Positions 8,995-17,450 are shown, counted from the first letter of the stretch. The stretch is 64,000 bases of DNA from Senegalia massiliensis (GCF_009911265.1 NZ_QXXA01000001.1:62001-126000), one strand, 5' to 3'. Notes: generated by a model not told the origin, from the sequence alone. Program-made: numbers and translations.

Positions 8995-9084
8995 TTAAAA
9001 ATGTTATTAAAATATATATTTTGCAAATACTATAGTAATAATCGAATTAATCATAAAATAAATAGAATATGAAAGGAAAGTTAA

Positions 9085-10668
9085 ATGAAAACAATTAGAT
9101 TTAATGAGTTACAAATTAGTAAAGAAATAGAACGTGCAATAAGTGATATGGGGTTTGAAGAAGCTACGCCAATTCAGACAAAAGCTATACCAAAAATTAA
9201 AACAGGAGTAGATGTAATAGGTCAAGCACAAACAGGAACAGGAAAAACTGTTGCATTTGGAATTCCTGTATTGGAAAAAATTGACTTGAAAGATAAATCG
9301 GTTCAAACGCTTATATTATGTCCTACAAGAGAACTAGCAATACAAGTTTCTGAGGAAATAAAAAGGCTAGCAAAATATATGCCAGGTATAAAAACACTTC
9401 CTATATATGGTGGTCAACCTATACAAAGACAAATTGGTGCGCTTAAAAAAGGTGTTCAAATTGTAATAGGAACTCCAGGTAGAGTTATGGACCATATGAG
9501 AAGAGGAACATTAAAATTACAAAATTTAAAAGTTATGGTATTAGACGAAGCAGATGAAATGCTAAATATGGGATTTAGAGAAGACATTGAAACAATATTA
9601 GATGAGACTCCAGAAAATAGACAGACATTATTATTTTCAGCTACGATTCCTAAGGCAATACTTAATATAACAAAAAAATACCAAAAAAATGCTAAGACTA
9701 TAAAAGTTGTTCATAAAGAACTTACAGTTCCGAGTATAGAACAATATTATATTGAACTTAAGAGAAAAAATAAATTAGAAATATTAACTAGATTAATTGA
9801 TATATATAATCCAAAGCTTAGTTTAGTATTTTGTAATACCAAAAGAATGGTAGATGATTTAGTAGTAGAATTACAAGGTAGAGGATATTTTGCTGATGGA
9901 TTACATGGAGATTTAAAACAAAATCAAAGAGATAGGGTTATGAATAGTTTTCGTAATGGAAATGTTGATATATTAGTAGCTACAGATGTGGCAGCTAGAG
10001 GACTAGATGTTGATGATGTTGAGATGGTATTTAATTATGATGTACCTCAAGATGAAGAGTATTATGTTCATAGAATAGGTAGAACAGGAAGAGCAGGAAG
10101 AACAGGAATGGCTATCTCATTTGCTGTAGGAAAAGAAATATATAAATTAAAACATATACAAAAATATACAAAAACAAATATTAAGAGACTTCAAGCACCT
10201 TCAGTAAATGAAGTTGAAGAAGCAAAGGCTGATAAAATATTAAATGAGATAAAAGATATAATTGAAAATGAAAAGCTAACTAAAGAAATAAATTATATTG
10301 ATAAATTATTAGATGATGAATATACATCAATTGATATTGCTGCAGCATTACTTAATATGTCAATGGGTAGAATTGAAGAAAAAGAAGATTCTTCTGATTT
10401 AGACTTTGGAAATACTGGTGCTGAGCCTGGCATGGTAAGGTTATTTATAAACATTGGTAAAAAACATAAAATTAGAGTAAAAGATATATTAGGAGCAATA
10501 GCTGGAGAAACTGGATTACCAGGAGAAGTAGTTGGTAAAATTGATATTTATGATAAATTTACTTTTGTAGAAGTACCTAAAGAAAATGGTAAAAAAGTTT
10601 TAGATATAATGAAAAATAACAAGATTAAAGGTAAAAAAATAAATATAGAACCAGCAAATAGTAAGTAA
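9085..10668 (+). CDS. DEAD-box RNA helicase with DbpA-type C-terminal domain
   Basis: The 527 residues contain all DEAD-box motifs: Q motif (ATPIQTKAIP), AQTGTGKT, PTRELAIQ, TPGR, DEADEM, SAT, ARGLDV and HRIGRTGRAG. A C-terminal RRM-like DbpA domain (about 445-525, MVRLFINIGKKHKIRVKDIL) resembles the module that targets DbpA/YxiN to 23S rRNA hairpin 92. It is therefore probably an ATP-dependent helicase in large-subunit assembly or cold adaptation (CshA-like roles are also possible). It is expressed from its own promoter and structured leader and ends in a shared palindromic terminator. Confidence 0.95.
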   Translation: MKTIRFNELQISKEIERAISDMGFEEATPIQTKAIPKIKTGVDVIGQAQTGTGKTVAFGIPVLEKIDLKDKSVQTLILCPTRELAIQVSEEIKRLAKYMPGIKTLPIYGGQPIQRQIGALKKGVQIVIGTPGRVMDHMRRGTLKLQNLKVMVLDEADEMLNMGFREDIETILDETPENRQTLLFSATIPKAILNITKKYQKNAKTIKVVHKELTVPSIEQYYIELKRKNKLEILTRLIDIYNPKLSLVFCNTKRMVDDLVVELQGRGYFADGLHGDLKQNQRDRVMNSFRNGNVDILVATDVAARGLDVDDVEMVFNYDVPQDEEYYVHRIGRTGRAGRTGMAISFAVGKEIYKLKHIQKYTKTNIKRLQAPSVNEVEEAKADKILNEIKDIIENEKLTKEINYIDKLLDDEYTSIDIAAALLNMSMGRIEEKEDSSDLDFGNTGAEPGMVRLFINIGKKHKIRVKDILGAIAGETGLPGEVVGKIDIYDKFTFVEVPKENGKKVLDIMKNNKIKGKKINIEPANSK

Positions 10669-10671
10669 ATA

Positions 10672-10705
10672 AAAACTTTTATTCCTCTAGAGGAATAAAA
10701 GTTTT
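10672..10705. terminator. Bidirectional terminator
   Basis: A perfect 34-base palindrome centred on CCTCTAGAGG with A and T rich outer arms lies between the convergent helicase and chemoreceptor genes. Confidence 0.85.
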
Positions 10706-10712
10706 ATTTATA

Positions 10713-12257
10713 TTATGAAATTTTAAAGTCTGCCATTAATACACCCTTTATATTTCCAGATTGGTCCTTTACAGGAGTAGTCATTGCTATACAATAATTA
10801 AAACTATCAGTTGAAATATAAGGTTTAGACAAATAAGTTTCTCCTTTAACAGCTTTTTTAAAATAATCTCTATGGGCAAAATTGTCATATAAATCTTCAT
10901 GATTTCCTAAGTCTAAATCTTTTCTATAACTTATAGATGTAGTATTACCTTCTAAGTCTAACAATGTTAAAATTTCGAAGCTATCATTTTTATCTATTAC
11001 TTGTTGCATATAATCTTCTGAAGTAATCCTATCAAAACTTCTAATAGAATCTTTTTCAGTCATAGTATATAATTTATCTATACCTTTATTAATCAACTCT
11101 TGAGTATTACTATCTATATCAAAAGATTTTACAAATAAATCTATTACTTTTTTTATATCAGATGTTTTATTTCCTAATTCCTTAAGAGAGTTAAACATAT
11201 CATTTATCATATTAGCTTGTTGTTCTATTGTAACTGATGCTTCTTGTGTAGCGCTAGTATTCTGTTCAGAAGTAGCAGCAACACCTTCCATAAAGCTTTT
11301 TATATTATTTATAACAACTTGCTCTTCTTTTGCAAGATTATTTATTAATTCTATAACATCCATTGTTTCCTCAGTAGATTTTAATATGTTATTAAAATGA
11401 TTTTTAGCTTCATCAGCAATTGATATATCATTTTTCATATTATCTGAATCTGAACGCATTTCGTTTGCTATAGCTGAAATTTCATTTTTAATTGTCTCTA
11501 TAATCTCTCTTATATGATTTGAAGCCTTAGACGATTCATTTGCTAGTGATTTGACTTCATTAGCTACTACAGCAAAACCTTTTCCTGCTTCTCCTGCACG
11601 AGCAGCTTCTATAGAAGCATTTAATGCTAGTAAATTTGTATTTTCTGATATATCGTTTACTGATTTCGTTATTGTATTTATTTCATTAGCTTTTTGTTCA
11701 AGTTTATTAATTTTTTCTACTAAATCCACACTATTATTAGTATTTTTTTTAATTGAATTTAGTAATGAATTAAATATCTTATTATTTTTATGTACAATAT
11801 TTTTAGTGGAGATAGTTTTGTTTTTTGCATCTTCTGTTTTAGAGGTGATAATATTAAAATCTTTTATTATTTTTTCAGTATAATCATGAGCTTGTATAAT
11901 AGATGATGCTTGATTTTCTGTACTAGATGCTATTTCAGATATTACTTTTGCACTATGACTAGCACCTTCATTTAAATTTTGAGCATTATTAGTCATATTT
12001 GTTATGAATTCTTCAACATGGTCTGTTGAGAAGTTTACATTAGCTATAAACTTTCTGAAATTCATTAGTAAAGTATTTATTATTATTCCTAATTTTTTAA
12101 AATGTCCCATTTTCATTATATTAAATGATTTAGTAAAATCACCTGTAGAAATAAGATTCATTTTATTTTCTAGCCTTTTTAGTCTTAGTAGTGACCTTAA
12201 ATATAATGTTACAAAAATAATTAATAAAATTGATAGGATTATAATTATATAAATCAT
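10713..12257 (-). CDS. Methyl-accepting chemotaxis protein with C-terminal sensor domain
   Basis: The 514-residue protein has one N-terminal transmembrane helix (about 1-20) and no extracellular domain. A coiled-coil signalling domain spans about 75-380, with the hallmark tip NTNLLALNASIEAARAGEAG and continuing GKGFAVVANEVKSLA near residues 205-245. After it comes a ~130-residue domain (about 385-514; FEILTLLDLEGN, NFAHRDYFKKAVKGETYLSK, PVKDQSGNIKGVLMADF) that resembles a PDC/Cache-type ligand sensor. Cache domains are normally extracellular and N-terminal to the signalling part; here the sensor would be cytoplasmic. It should report an internal signal to CheA/CheW. No che genes are nearby. 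Confidence 0.88.
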   Translation of the reverse strand: MIYIIIILSILLIIFVTLYLRSLLRLKRLENKMNLISTGDFTKSFNIMKMGHFKKLGIIINTLLMNFRKFIANVNFSTDHVEEFITNMTNNAQNLNEGASHSAKVISEIASSTENQASSIIQAHDYTEKIIKDFNIITSKTEDAKNKTISTKNIVHKNNKIFNSLLNSIKKNTNNSVDLVEKINKLEQKANEINTITKSVNDISENTNLLALNASIEAARAGEAGKGFAVVANEVKSLANESSKASNHIREIIETIKNEISAIANEMRSDSDNMKNDISIADEAKNHFNNILKSTEETMDVIELINNLAKEEQVVINNIKSFMEGVAATSEQNTSATQEASVTIEQQANMINDMFNSLKELGNKTSDIKKVIDLFVKSFDIDSNTQELINKGIDKLYTMTEKDSIRSFDRITSEDYMQQVIDKNDSFEILTLLDLEGNTTSISYRKDLDLGNHEDLYDNFAHRDYFKKAVKGETYLSKPYISTDSFNYCIAMTTPVKDQSGNIKGVLMADFKIS

Positions 12258-12382
12258 ATTAAAACCTCCTTAAAATATTTTGTGATAATAGTATATAGAT
12301 ATTATTCTATAAAAAAACATAAAAACCTTTTTTTAATATAATAAAAATTCAATTCTATGAAAAACTAATATTGGGTGATAAA

Positions 12383-12508
12383 ATGCATAAAAAAATTCAG
12401 AATAAAATAATTAATAAAAAAACAAATAATAAACTTAATACTAAAGCACTTAGAAATATTTTAGATGCTAGTATAGAAGGAATTATAACAAATAAAAAAG
12501 AAGACTAA
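12383..12508 (+). CDS. Small hypothetical lysine/asparagine-rich protein
   Basis: A 41-residue frame starts at ATG shortly after a weak GGGTGAT ribosome-binding site. The peptide is basic (HKKIQNKIINKKTNNKL) and then has a short amphipathic part (TKALRNILDASIEGIITN). Its final codons and stop lie inside a 50-base palindrome, as seen for other genuine genes here. It is divergent from the chemoreceptor gene. Coding status is uncertain; no family is recognised. Confidence 0.35.
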   Translation: MHKKIQNKIINKKTNNKLNTKALRNILDASIEGIITNKKED

Positions 12509-12534
12509 TATTAGTCTTCTTTTTTATTTGTTAT
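12485..12534. terminator. 50-base perfect palindrome, bidirectional terminator
   Basis: The two arms are exact complements around AATATT (centre 12509/12510), with core GAAGACTAATATTAGTCTTC and A/T runs outside. It ends the CAP-domain gene, whose stop is at 12531-12533 on the minus strand, and the small plus-strand ORF. Confidence 0.85.
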
Positions 12535-13469
12535 CCTATAAACATTTGTGTCCAAAAAGGATATCCATTATTATCTTTTATATATCCAATACCTATTTTA
12601 GTAAAATTCTTATTTAATATATTCTTTTTATGACTAGGAGAATTTATCCAAGAGTTTACTACTGACTCAGGTGTACGTTGACCTGCTGCTAAATTTTCTC
12701 CAGCGTGTTTATATGTAATTCCAAATTTTTTTAACATGTTAAATGGAGAACCATATGTAGGAGATTGATGAGAAAAATAATTATAAGTAATCATATCTTT
12801 AGATTTATATCTTGCAACATTAGTTAATGATTTACTTTCAATTAGATTAACTAATCCTATTTTTTGACGTTCAACATTTACAAGCTTAATAACTTCTAGT
12901 TCAAATTGTCTAGAACTTGATATAGGAACTGAAGGTTTAGGCTTTGGAGTTGTATTTGTATTTGTTTCAACTTTAGTGGTGGATTCATTTTTATTTTTAG
13001 GTTTAGTCTCGGTTTTAGGATTTGTTTTAGTTTCAAAATTTGTTTTTTCTTTAGTATTAGTTTTTATCTCAGTTTTTGTATTTTCTTTAACTTTAATCTC
13101 TTCTGTAGGTTTATCTTTATTAACAGAATTAGACTTAATTTTATTTTTTGACTCAACACTAACTTTTTTATCAGAGTTTGCTTTTTTATTAGCTTGTCCA
13201 TTATTTTTATTTATACTTTTCAATTCATAAAATTTATTAATATTATTTCTTTTAGAAGAAGTATTAATATCTTCAATATCTAATTGGGTTTTATCATTAT
13301 TTTCGGTATTACTTTTATTTAAAACTTTTGCTGTAAAAATTTCAATTTTTTTTACTACAGTATCATACATAGTTTTATCGAATGACTCTAAACTTTGTGC
13401 TGAACTAATAGTTATTAAAAAAATTAAAAAAATAAATATAATAAAAAAACTAAATGTTTTTTTAAACAC
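12531..13469 (-). CDS. Secreted CAP/SCP-domain protein
   Basis: The 312-residue product has an N-terminal hydrophobic signal segment (about 4-26), a long low-complexity linker (about 60-185) of Lys, Asn, Thr and Glu with repeated TKTEIKTNTKEKTNFETKT-like units, then a C-terminal CAP domain (about 190-312). CAP motifs are visible: ELEVIKLVNVERQKIGL, YNYFSHQSP, HAGENLAAGQRTPESVVNSW and SPSHKKNILNKNFTKIGIGY. Many clostridial homologues are annotated YkwD-like or spore-coat associated. Cell-wall association through the basic linker is inferred. The function of bacterial CAP domains is not settled. Confidence 0.9.
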   Translation of the reverse strand: MFKKTFSFFIIFIFLIFLITISSAQSLESFDKTMYDTVVKKIEIFTAKVLNKSNTENNDKTQLDIEDINTSSKRNNINKFYELKSINKNNGQANKKANSDKKVSVESKNKIKSNSVNKDKPTEEIKVKENTKTEIKTNTKEKTNFETKTNPKTETKPKNKNESTTKVETNTNTTPKPKPSVPISSSRQFELEVIKLVNVERQKIGLVNLIESKSLTNVARYKSKDMITYNYFSHQSPTYGSPFNMLKKFGITYKHAGENLAAGQRTPESVVNSWINSPSHKKNILNKNFTKIGIGYIKDNNGYPFWTQMFIG

Positions 13470-13765
13470 ATGATCACTCCTTTTACAATAATTATAATTA
13501 ATAGTATAGCTTAAATAAAGTATAAATTTTTTTGTTAAAATAAATTATAAAAATAATTAACAAGTTACTTTTAATTATATATTTTATAACATAGTGATTT
13601 ACAGGTTTCCCGGGAAATATTAATTATAATTATAAAATTAGAGTAAATCGATATAAAAAAATAGTGCTTAAGTCCTATGGGTTTTTTCTAAATATTAAAA
13701 ATATTTTAACCAATTCTCTTTTATATTTTAGTTGTTTAGGGTATAATTAAATTTATAAACATTAC
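13470..13765. other. Non-coding spacer between divergent CAP and codY genes
   Basis: No ORF is supported in the first ~300 bases upstream of the codY promoter. It holds a GC-rich palindrome at 13606-13617 and, on the minus strand, a TATAAT-like hexamer at 13496-13491 that could serve the CAP gene. Confidence 0.5.
13606..13617. repeat. 12-base perfect palindrome TTTCCCGGGAAA
   Basis: A GC-rich perfect palindrome stands out in an otherwise nearly AT-only spacer. It could be an operator for the CAP gene or the codY unit. No known regulator is assigned. Confidence 0.35.
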
Positions 13766-13794
13766 TTGCAAAATAAGTCGAAATAATATAGAAT
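13766..13794 (+). promoter_or_regulatory. Likely codY promoter
   Basis: TTGCAA (13766-13771), 17 bases, then TAGAAT (13789-13794). A second possible -10, TATAAT at 13742-13747, lies just upstream with a poorer -35. Confidence 0.5.
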
Positions 13795-13892
13795 CTTTAA
13801 TGTTGTATTGTTGTAAAAGAGTTTATATTTTAAAGATTTAAATAAATCAATATATTATTTTAATGTAATTGTTAATAAGGAGGAAGAATTGT

Positions 13893-14669
13893 ATGTCAAC
13901 ATTATTAGAAAGAGCTAGAAAGCTTAATAAAATTTTACAAGAAGCAGGAAATGCACCTGTAAATTTTACTAAGCTTAGTAATAGTTTAAAAGAGGTATTA
14001 GATTCAAATACGTATGTTATAAGTTCAAAGGGAAAAGTAATAGGTCTTAGTTTGAGAGAAGATGCTGAAAACCCTATCATCGTAGACCCTGAAACAGGAA
14101 ATAAGAATTTTCCTATAGAATATAACAATAAACTGTTAAGAATTGATTCTGTAATTCACAATATAACAGGTGATAATTTGTTAGAGATATTTACTGAAGA
14201 CAGAGAAAGTTATGATAAATTTGCAACGATAGTTCCATTAAAAGGAAATGGAGAAAGGTTAGGAACATTAGTATTAGCAAGACCTGAAAATGAATTTACA
14301 GATAATGATTTAGTTTTAGTTGAATATAGTGCAACAATTGTATCTATGGAAATGTTACGCTCTAAAAGTGAAGAAACAAGAGAAAAAACTCGTAAAAAAG
14401 CAGTTGTTCAAATGGGTATTAAAACATTATCTTATTCTGAGCTTGAAGCTTTAAACCATATATTTGAAGAATTAGATAGTGATGAAGGGTTATTAGTAGC
14501 TAGTAAAGTTGCAGATAGAGTAGGTATAACTCGTTCTGTAATTGTTAATGCATTAAGGAAACTAGAAAGTGCTGGTATTATAGAATCAAGATCTTTAGGA
14601 ATGAAAGGAACATATATAAAGATATTAAATGATAATTTACTAGAAGAGTTAGATAAATTAAAAAGATAA
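13893..14669 (+). CDS. codY: Global regulator CodY
   Basis: The start at ATG 13893 follows AAGGAGGAAG and gives [16 protein letters not shown] and 258 residues, close to the family length (about 259). The N-terminal GAF domain (about 1-155) senses branched-chain amino acids, and the C-terminal winged helix (about 185-258) contains [20 protein letters not shown], the conserved CodY recognition helix region. CodY with GTP and isoleucine represses amino-acid uptake and catabolism in low-GC Firmicutes, which suits a peptide-fermenting anaerobe. Here it is followed by queT under its own riboswitch rather than lying in the clpQY-codY operon. Confidence 0.96.
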   Translation: MSTLLERARKLNKILQEAGNAPVNFTKLSNSLKEVLDSNTYVISSKGKVIGLSLREDAENPIIVDPETGNKNFPIEYNNKLLRIDSVIHNITGDNLLEIFTEDRESYDKFATIVPLKGNGERLGTLVLARPENEFTDNDLVLVEYSATIVSMEMLRSKSEETREKTRKKAVVQMGIKTLSYSELEALNHIFEELDSDEGLLVASKVADRVGITRSVIVNALRKLESAGIIESRSLGMKGTYIKILNDNLLEELDKLKR

Positions 14670-14682
14670 TTTAAGAATTATA

Positions 14683-14722
14683 TAGTGTTTCCTTGGTCCC
14701 ACTAATTAAAAAACAAGGAGGG
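14683..14722 (+). ncRNA. preQ1-I riboswitch
   Basis: TAGTG (14683-14687) pairs with CACTA (14700-14704). The loop contains CCTTG, which is the exact complement of CAAGG (14714-14718) in the A-rich tail (TTAAAAAACAAGG), giving the H-type pseudoknot of preQ1-I riboswitches. The pseudoknot covers the AAGGAGGG ribosome-binding site of the next gene, so ligand binding should block translation. The layout closely resembles the Thermoanaerobacter tengcongensis aptamer. The downstream QueT gene is the expected target. Confidence 0.87.
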
Positions 14723-14728
14723 AAAGTT

Positions 14729-15190
14729 TTGGGCAAAATTAACACAAAAAAATTGACAAAAATAAGTATTGTAGCATCAATATATGTTATTTTAACAGTT
14801 GCATTACCATTTCTTAGTTATGGACAAATTCAATTTAGGATTTCTGAAATGTTAACACTTTTAGCCTTTTATAATCCTATGTATATATGGTCTTTGACTA
14901 TAGGAACATTTATTTCAAATATGTGGAGTACCATAGGCATATTGGATATGTTAATAGGTACTATTGCTACATTATTAGCAGTTTATCCTATGAGTAAAAT
15001 AAATAACATATGGATTGCTTCATTTTTTCCTGCTATATCAAATGGGTTAATAATAGGATTTCAATTAAATATATTAATTGGATTGCCTTTAATACCAAGC
15101 ATATTTTATGTAGCACTTGGAGAATTTGTAGTAGTAACTATATTGGGAGTTCCAACTATGAGTCTATTAAAAAAATATATAAAATTTTAA
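14729..15190 (+). CDS. queT: Queuosine precursor transporter QueT
   Basis: The likely start is TTG at 14729, just after AAGGAGGGAAAGTT, giving 153 residues. Five to six hydrophobic segments and the QueT pattern (FRISEMLTLLAFYNP, TIGTFISNMWSTIGILDML, GTIATLLAVY) are present. QueT is the substrate-binding S component of an ECF transporter for preQ1 or related deazapurines. The preQ1 riboswitch that overlaps the ribosome-binding site supports the assignment independently. The shared ECF A/A'/T module is not in this window. Confidence 0.92.
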   Translation: MGKINTKKLTKISIVASIYVILTVALPFLSYGQIQFRISEMLTLLAFYNPMYIWSLTIGTFISNMWSTIGILDMLIGTIATLLAVYPMSKINNIWIASFFPAISNGLIIGFQLNILIGLPLIPSIFYVALGEFVVVTILGVPTMSLLKKYIKF

Positions 15191-15221
15191 AATATATTTA
15201 TATAGGCATTATACTTTTTTC

Positions 15222-15257
15222 AAAAAGAAATTATGATTTCATAATTTCTTTTTTTAT
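15222..15257 (+). terminator. Intrinsic terminator
   Basis: AAGAAATTATGA and TCATAATTTCTT flank a 2-base loop and are followed by a run of T. It closes the codY-queT region. Confidence 0.85.
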
Positions 15258-15316
15258 TTTTAGGAAAAATTTATTAGTAATGATATAATTGTATTAAATA
15301 GTTTTATAATTGTGAG

Positions 15317-16585
15317 GTGATTTTAATTATTAAAATAAAAAAAATATTAATTATGTTAATTGTCATGATTTTAGCTTCACAAATTTATATAGATATATTT
15401 TTTTCTAACTTTAGATTTTCTTTTGGGGCTATAATATTACCTGTAATTATATATAAGTATAGAGATATGAGAGTTTATTATATTGGATTTATAAGTGGTA
15501 TAGCTTTATACATACAAAGAATTATAGTCTACTCATTTGGTAAAAGTAGTTTTTTAGAAAACGTTTTTTTATTTTGGCCTGAAGTTATTTTTTATACTAT
15601 ATATGGATTATGTTTTGTTTACGTAGTTAATAAAAATAAAAATATGAAAATACATAATTTATTTTTATCTCTAATTTTGATAGATTTTTTGTCAAATATA
15701 ACTGAAATATTTATACTTACAAGTATAAGTGAAAATATTAATTATATTGAAGTAATAAAGTTATTAATTATAGTTGCTATAGTAAGGTCAAGTATTTCAG
15801 CTGTTTTCATAACAGGTTTAAAATACTATAACATGTTATTAATGAGAGAGGAACATGAGAAAAGATATAGAGATTTAGTTTGGATGTCATCTAAGTTAAA
15901 AACACAAGTTTATTGGATGGAAAAAAATATGATTTATATAGAAAATGTTATGGAAGATGCATATAATTTATTTGAAAATATAAAAGAAAGAAAAAATAGA
16001 GAGTTTTGGCAAAATAATTCACTTGATATAGCAAAAAATGTACATGAAATAAAAAAAGAATATGCACTAGTATTAGAAGGAATTGAAGATGTGGTAAAAG
16101 TTAATGTTTCAAAAATTGGAATGAGTTTTAAAGAAATTATATTAATACTTGAAGATAGTTTATATAGAATGATTAAAAATAGGAATAAGGTCATCGATCT
16201 AAATTTCTCTGAATACGAAAACTTTTATACACATAAGCACTATGAATTAATTTCTATATTTAGAAATATATTAACAAATAGTATTGAATCTATGGATAAA
16301 GGTAGAATAGAATTAATGCATAGTAAAAATGAAAATAGTCATATATTTATAATTAAGGATAATGGAAATGGTATAAAACAAGAATATATTAAGAATATTT
16401 TTAAAGCAGGCTTTTCTACAAAAATTAATTATGAAACTGGAAATATCTCAAGAGGTTTAGGGTTAAATTTAGTTAAAAAATTAGTAGAACAAGATTTTAA
16501 TGGTAAAATATCTGTATTTTCAATAGAAAATCTAGGTACTAATTTTACTATTTCAATACCAATAAATTATTTAGAGGGGGAATAA
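15317..16585 (+). CDS. GlnK-like sensor histidine kinase
   Basis: The product (up to 422 residues) has an N-terminal membrane domain of about five helices (to ~165), a helical dimerisation part with a likely phospho-acceptor His in IAKNVHEIKKEY, and a C-terminal HATPase domain with N box (NILTNSIESM), G1 (DNGNGI) and G2 (SRGLGLNL). Gene order kinase, YcbB-domain regulator, Na+/amino-acid symporter matches Bacillus glnK-glnL-glnT, which controls glutamine use. The start is unclear: the GTG at 15317 lies inside the GAGGTGA ribosome-binding site, so translation may begin at an unusual ATT (15326 or 15329) or at ATG 15353. Confidence 0.82.
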   Translation: MILIIKIKKILIMLIVMILASQIYIDIFFSNFRFSFGAIILPVIIYKYRDMRVYYIGFISGIALYIQRIIVYSFGKSSFLENVFLFWPEVIFYTIYGLCFVYVVNKNKNMKIHNLFLSLILIDFLSNITEIFILTSISENINYIEVIKLLIIVAIVRSSISAVFITGLKYYNMLLMREEHEKRYRDLVWMSSKLKTQVYWMEKNMIYIENVMEDAYNLFENIKERKNREFWQNNSLDIAKNVHEIKKEYALVLEGIEDVVKVNVSKIGMSFKEIILILEDSLYRMIKNRNKVIDLNFSEYENFYTHKHYELISIFRNILTNSIESMDKGRIELMHSKNENSHIFIIKDNGNGIKQEYIKNIFKAGFSTKINYETGNISRGLGLNLVKKLVEQDFNGKISVFSIENLGTNFTISIPINYLEGE

Positions 16586-16587
16586 TT

Positions 16588-17439
16588 GTGAATATATTTA
16601 TTGTAGAAGATGATATTAGCATTGTGGAAGTATTAAAGAAGATTATTTCTGATAGAAGTTTAGGAAATGTAATTGAATACTCTTTAAATGGTAAAGATGC
16701 TATAGAAAAAATAAAAGAATTTTTACCAGATATAGTACTTATAGATCTTTTTTTACCTTGACTTGATGGAATTTCTTTAGTTAAAGAAATAAAAGAGATA
16801 TATCCTGATATTCAATTTATTATGATATCTCAAGTAAACTCTAAAGATATGATAGCAAAAGCTTATAAAAATGGTATAGAATACTATGTTACTAAACCTA
16901 TAAATGCAATAGAAATTGAAACTATAATAAATAAAGTGAATACTAATATTGAACGAGAAAAAAAACTAGATAATATTAGACAATTAATAGGTGGGGCTAA
17001 TATAAAATCAAATAGAAAAGAAGATTATGAAATTTGCTTAAAAAAAGTATTATATAGATTGGGAATAATAGGTGAAGCAGGTTCAACTGACTTAATAATA
17101 ATTGTAGATAATATAATAAAAAATGGATTGAAAAATAAAAACTTTTCATTAAAGCAAATATGTAAGAAATATACTGATAATCCAAAAACCATGGAGCAAA
17201 GAATGAGAAGAGCTGCAAATGTTGCAATAGAGAATATTGCAAGTATTGGACTAGAAGATTTTATGAATGAAATATTTATGGACTATTCAAATAGTTTATT
17301 TAATTTTGAACAAATAAGAATTGAAATGAATTATTTAAAAGGGGTAACTTCCAAAAGAGGAAAAATAGATTTGAAAAAATTTTTATATGGGTTAGCATAT
17401 CATTGTGAAAAAATAAACACTGAATATTCTGAAAATTAA
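16588..17439 (+). CDS. GlnL-like (YcbB-domain) response regulator with in-frame UGA
   Basis: From GTG 16588 (after AGAGGGGGAA) through a TGA at 16759-16761 the frame gives 283 residues. The receiver domain (1-120) has acidic pocket E7-D8-D9, phospho-acceptor D53 in IVLIDLFLP, and SQVNSKDM and VTKPINA motifs. The C-terminal ~150 residues are a YcbB-type DNA-binding domain (KQICKKYTDNPKTMEQRMRR). The TGA is codon 58, where relatives commonly have Gly (D-x-x-x-P-G). Read-through as selenocysteine, a nonsense mutation (GGA to TGA) or a sequencing error are all possible. Sequence on both sides is undecayed, and kinase and symporter are intact. Initiation at ATG 16822 would give only a C-terminal fragment lacking D53. 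Confidence 0.75.
16759..16790 (+). promoter_or_regulatory. UGA codon with candidate SECIS hairpin
   Basis: Nine bases after the TGA, ATTTCTTT (16771-16778) pairs perfectly with AAAGAAAT (16783-16790) around loop AGTT. The loop G is preceded by 18 bases after the UGA, the same spacing as the loop G of the hairpin behind the grdB UGA. Only one G-C pair stabilises it, so chance in AT-rich coding DNA is a real alternative. Confidence 0.35.
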
Positions 17440-17450
17440 CCGTTACTATT

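Noticed and set aside
16822-17439. Separate gene starting at an internal methionine after the UGA
   Set aside because: Receiver-domain sequence continues upstream in the same frame without a break, so this is only the rear part of the response-regulator gene.
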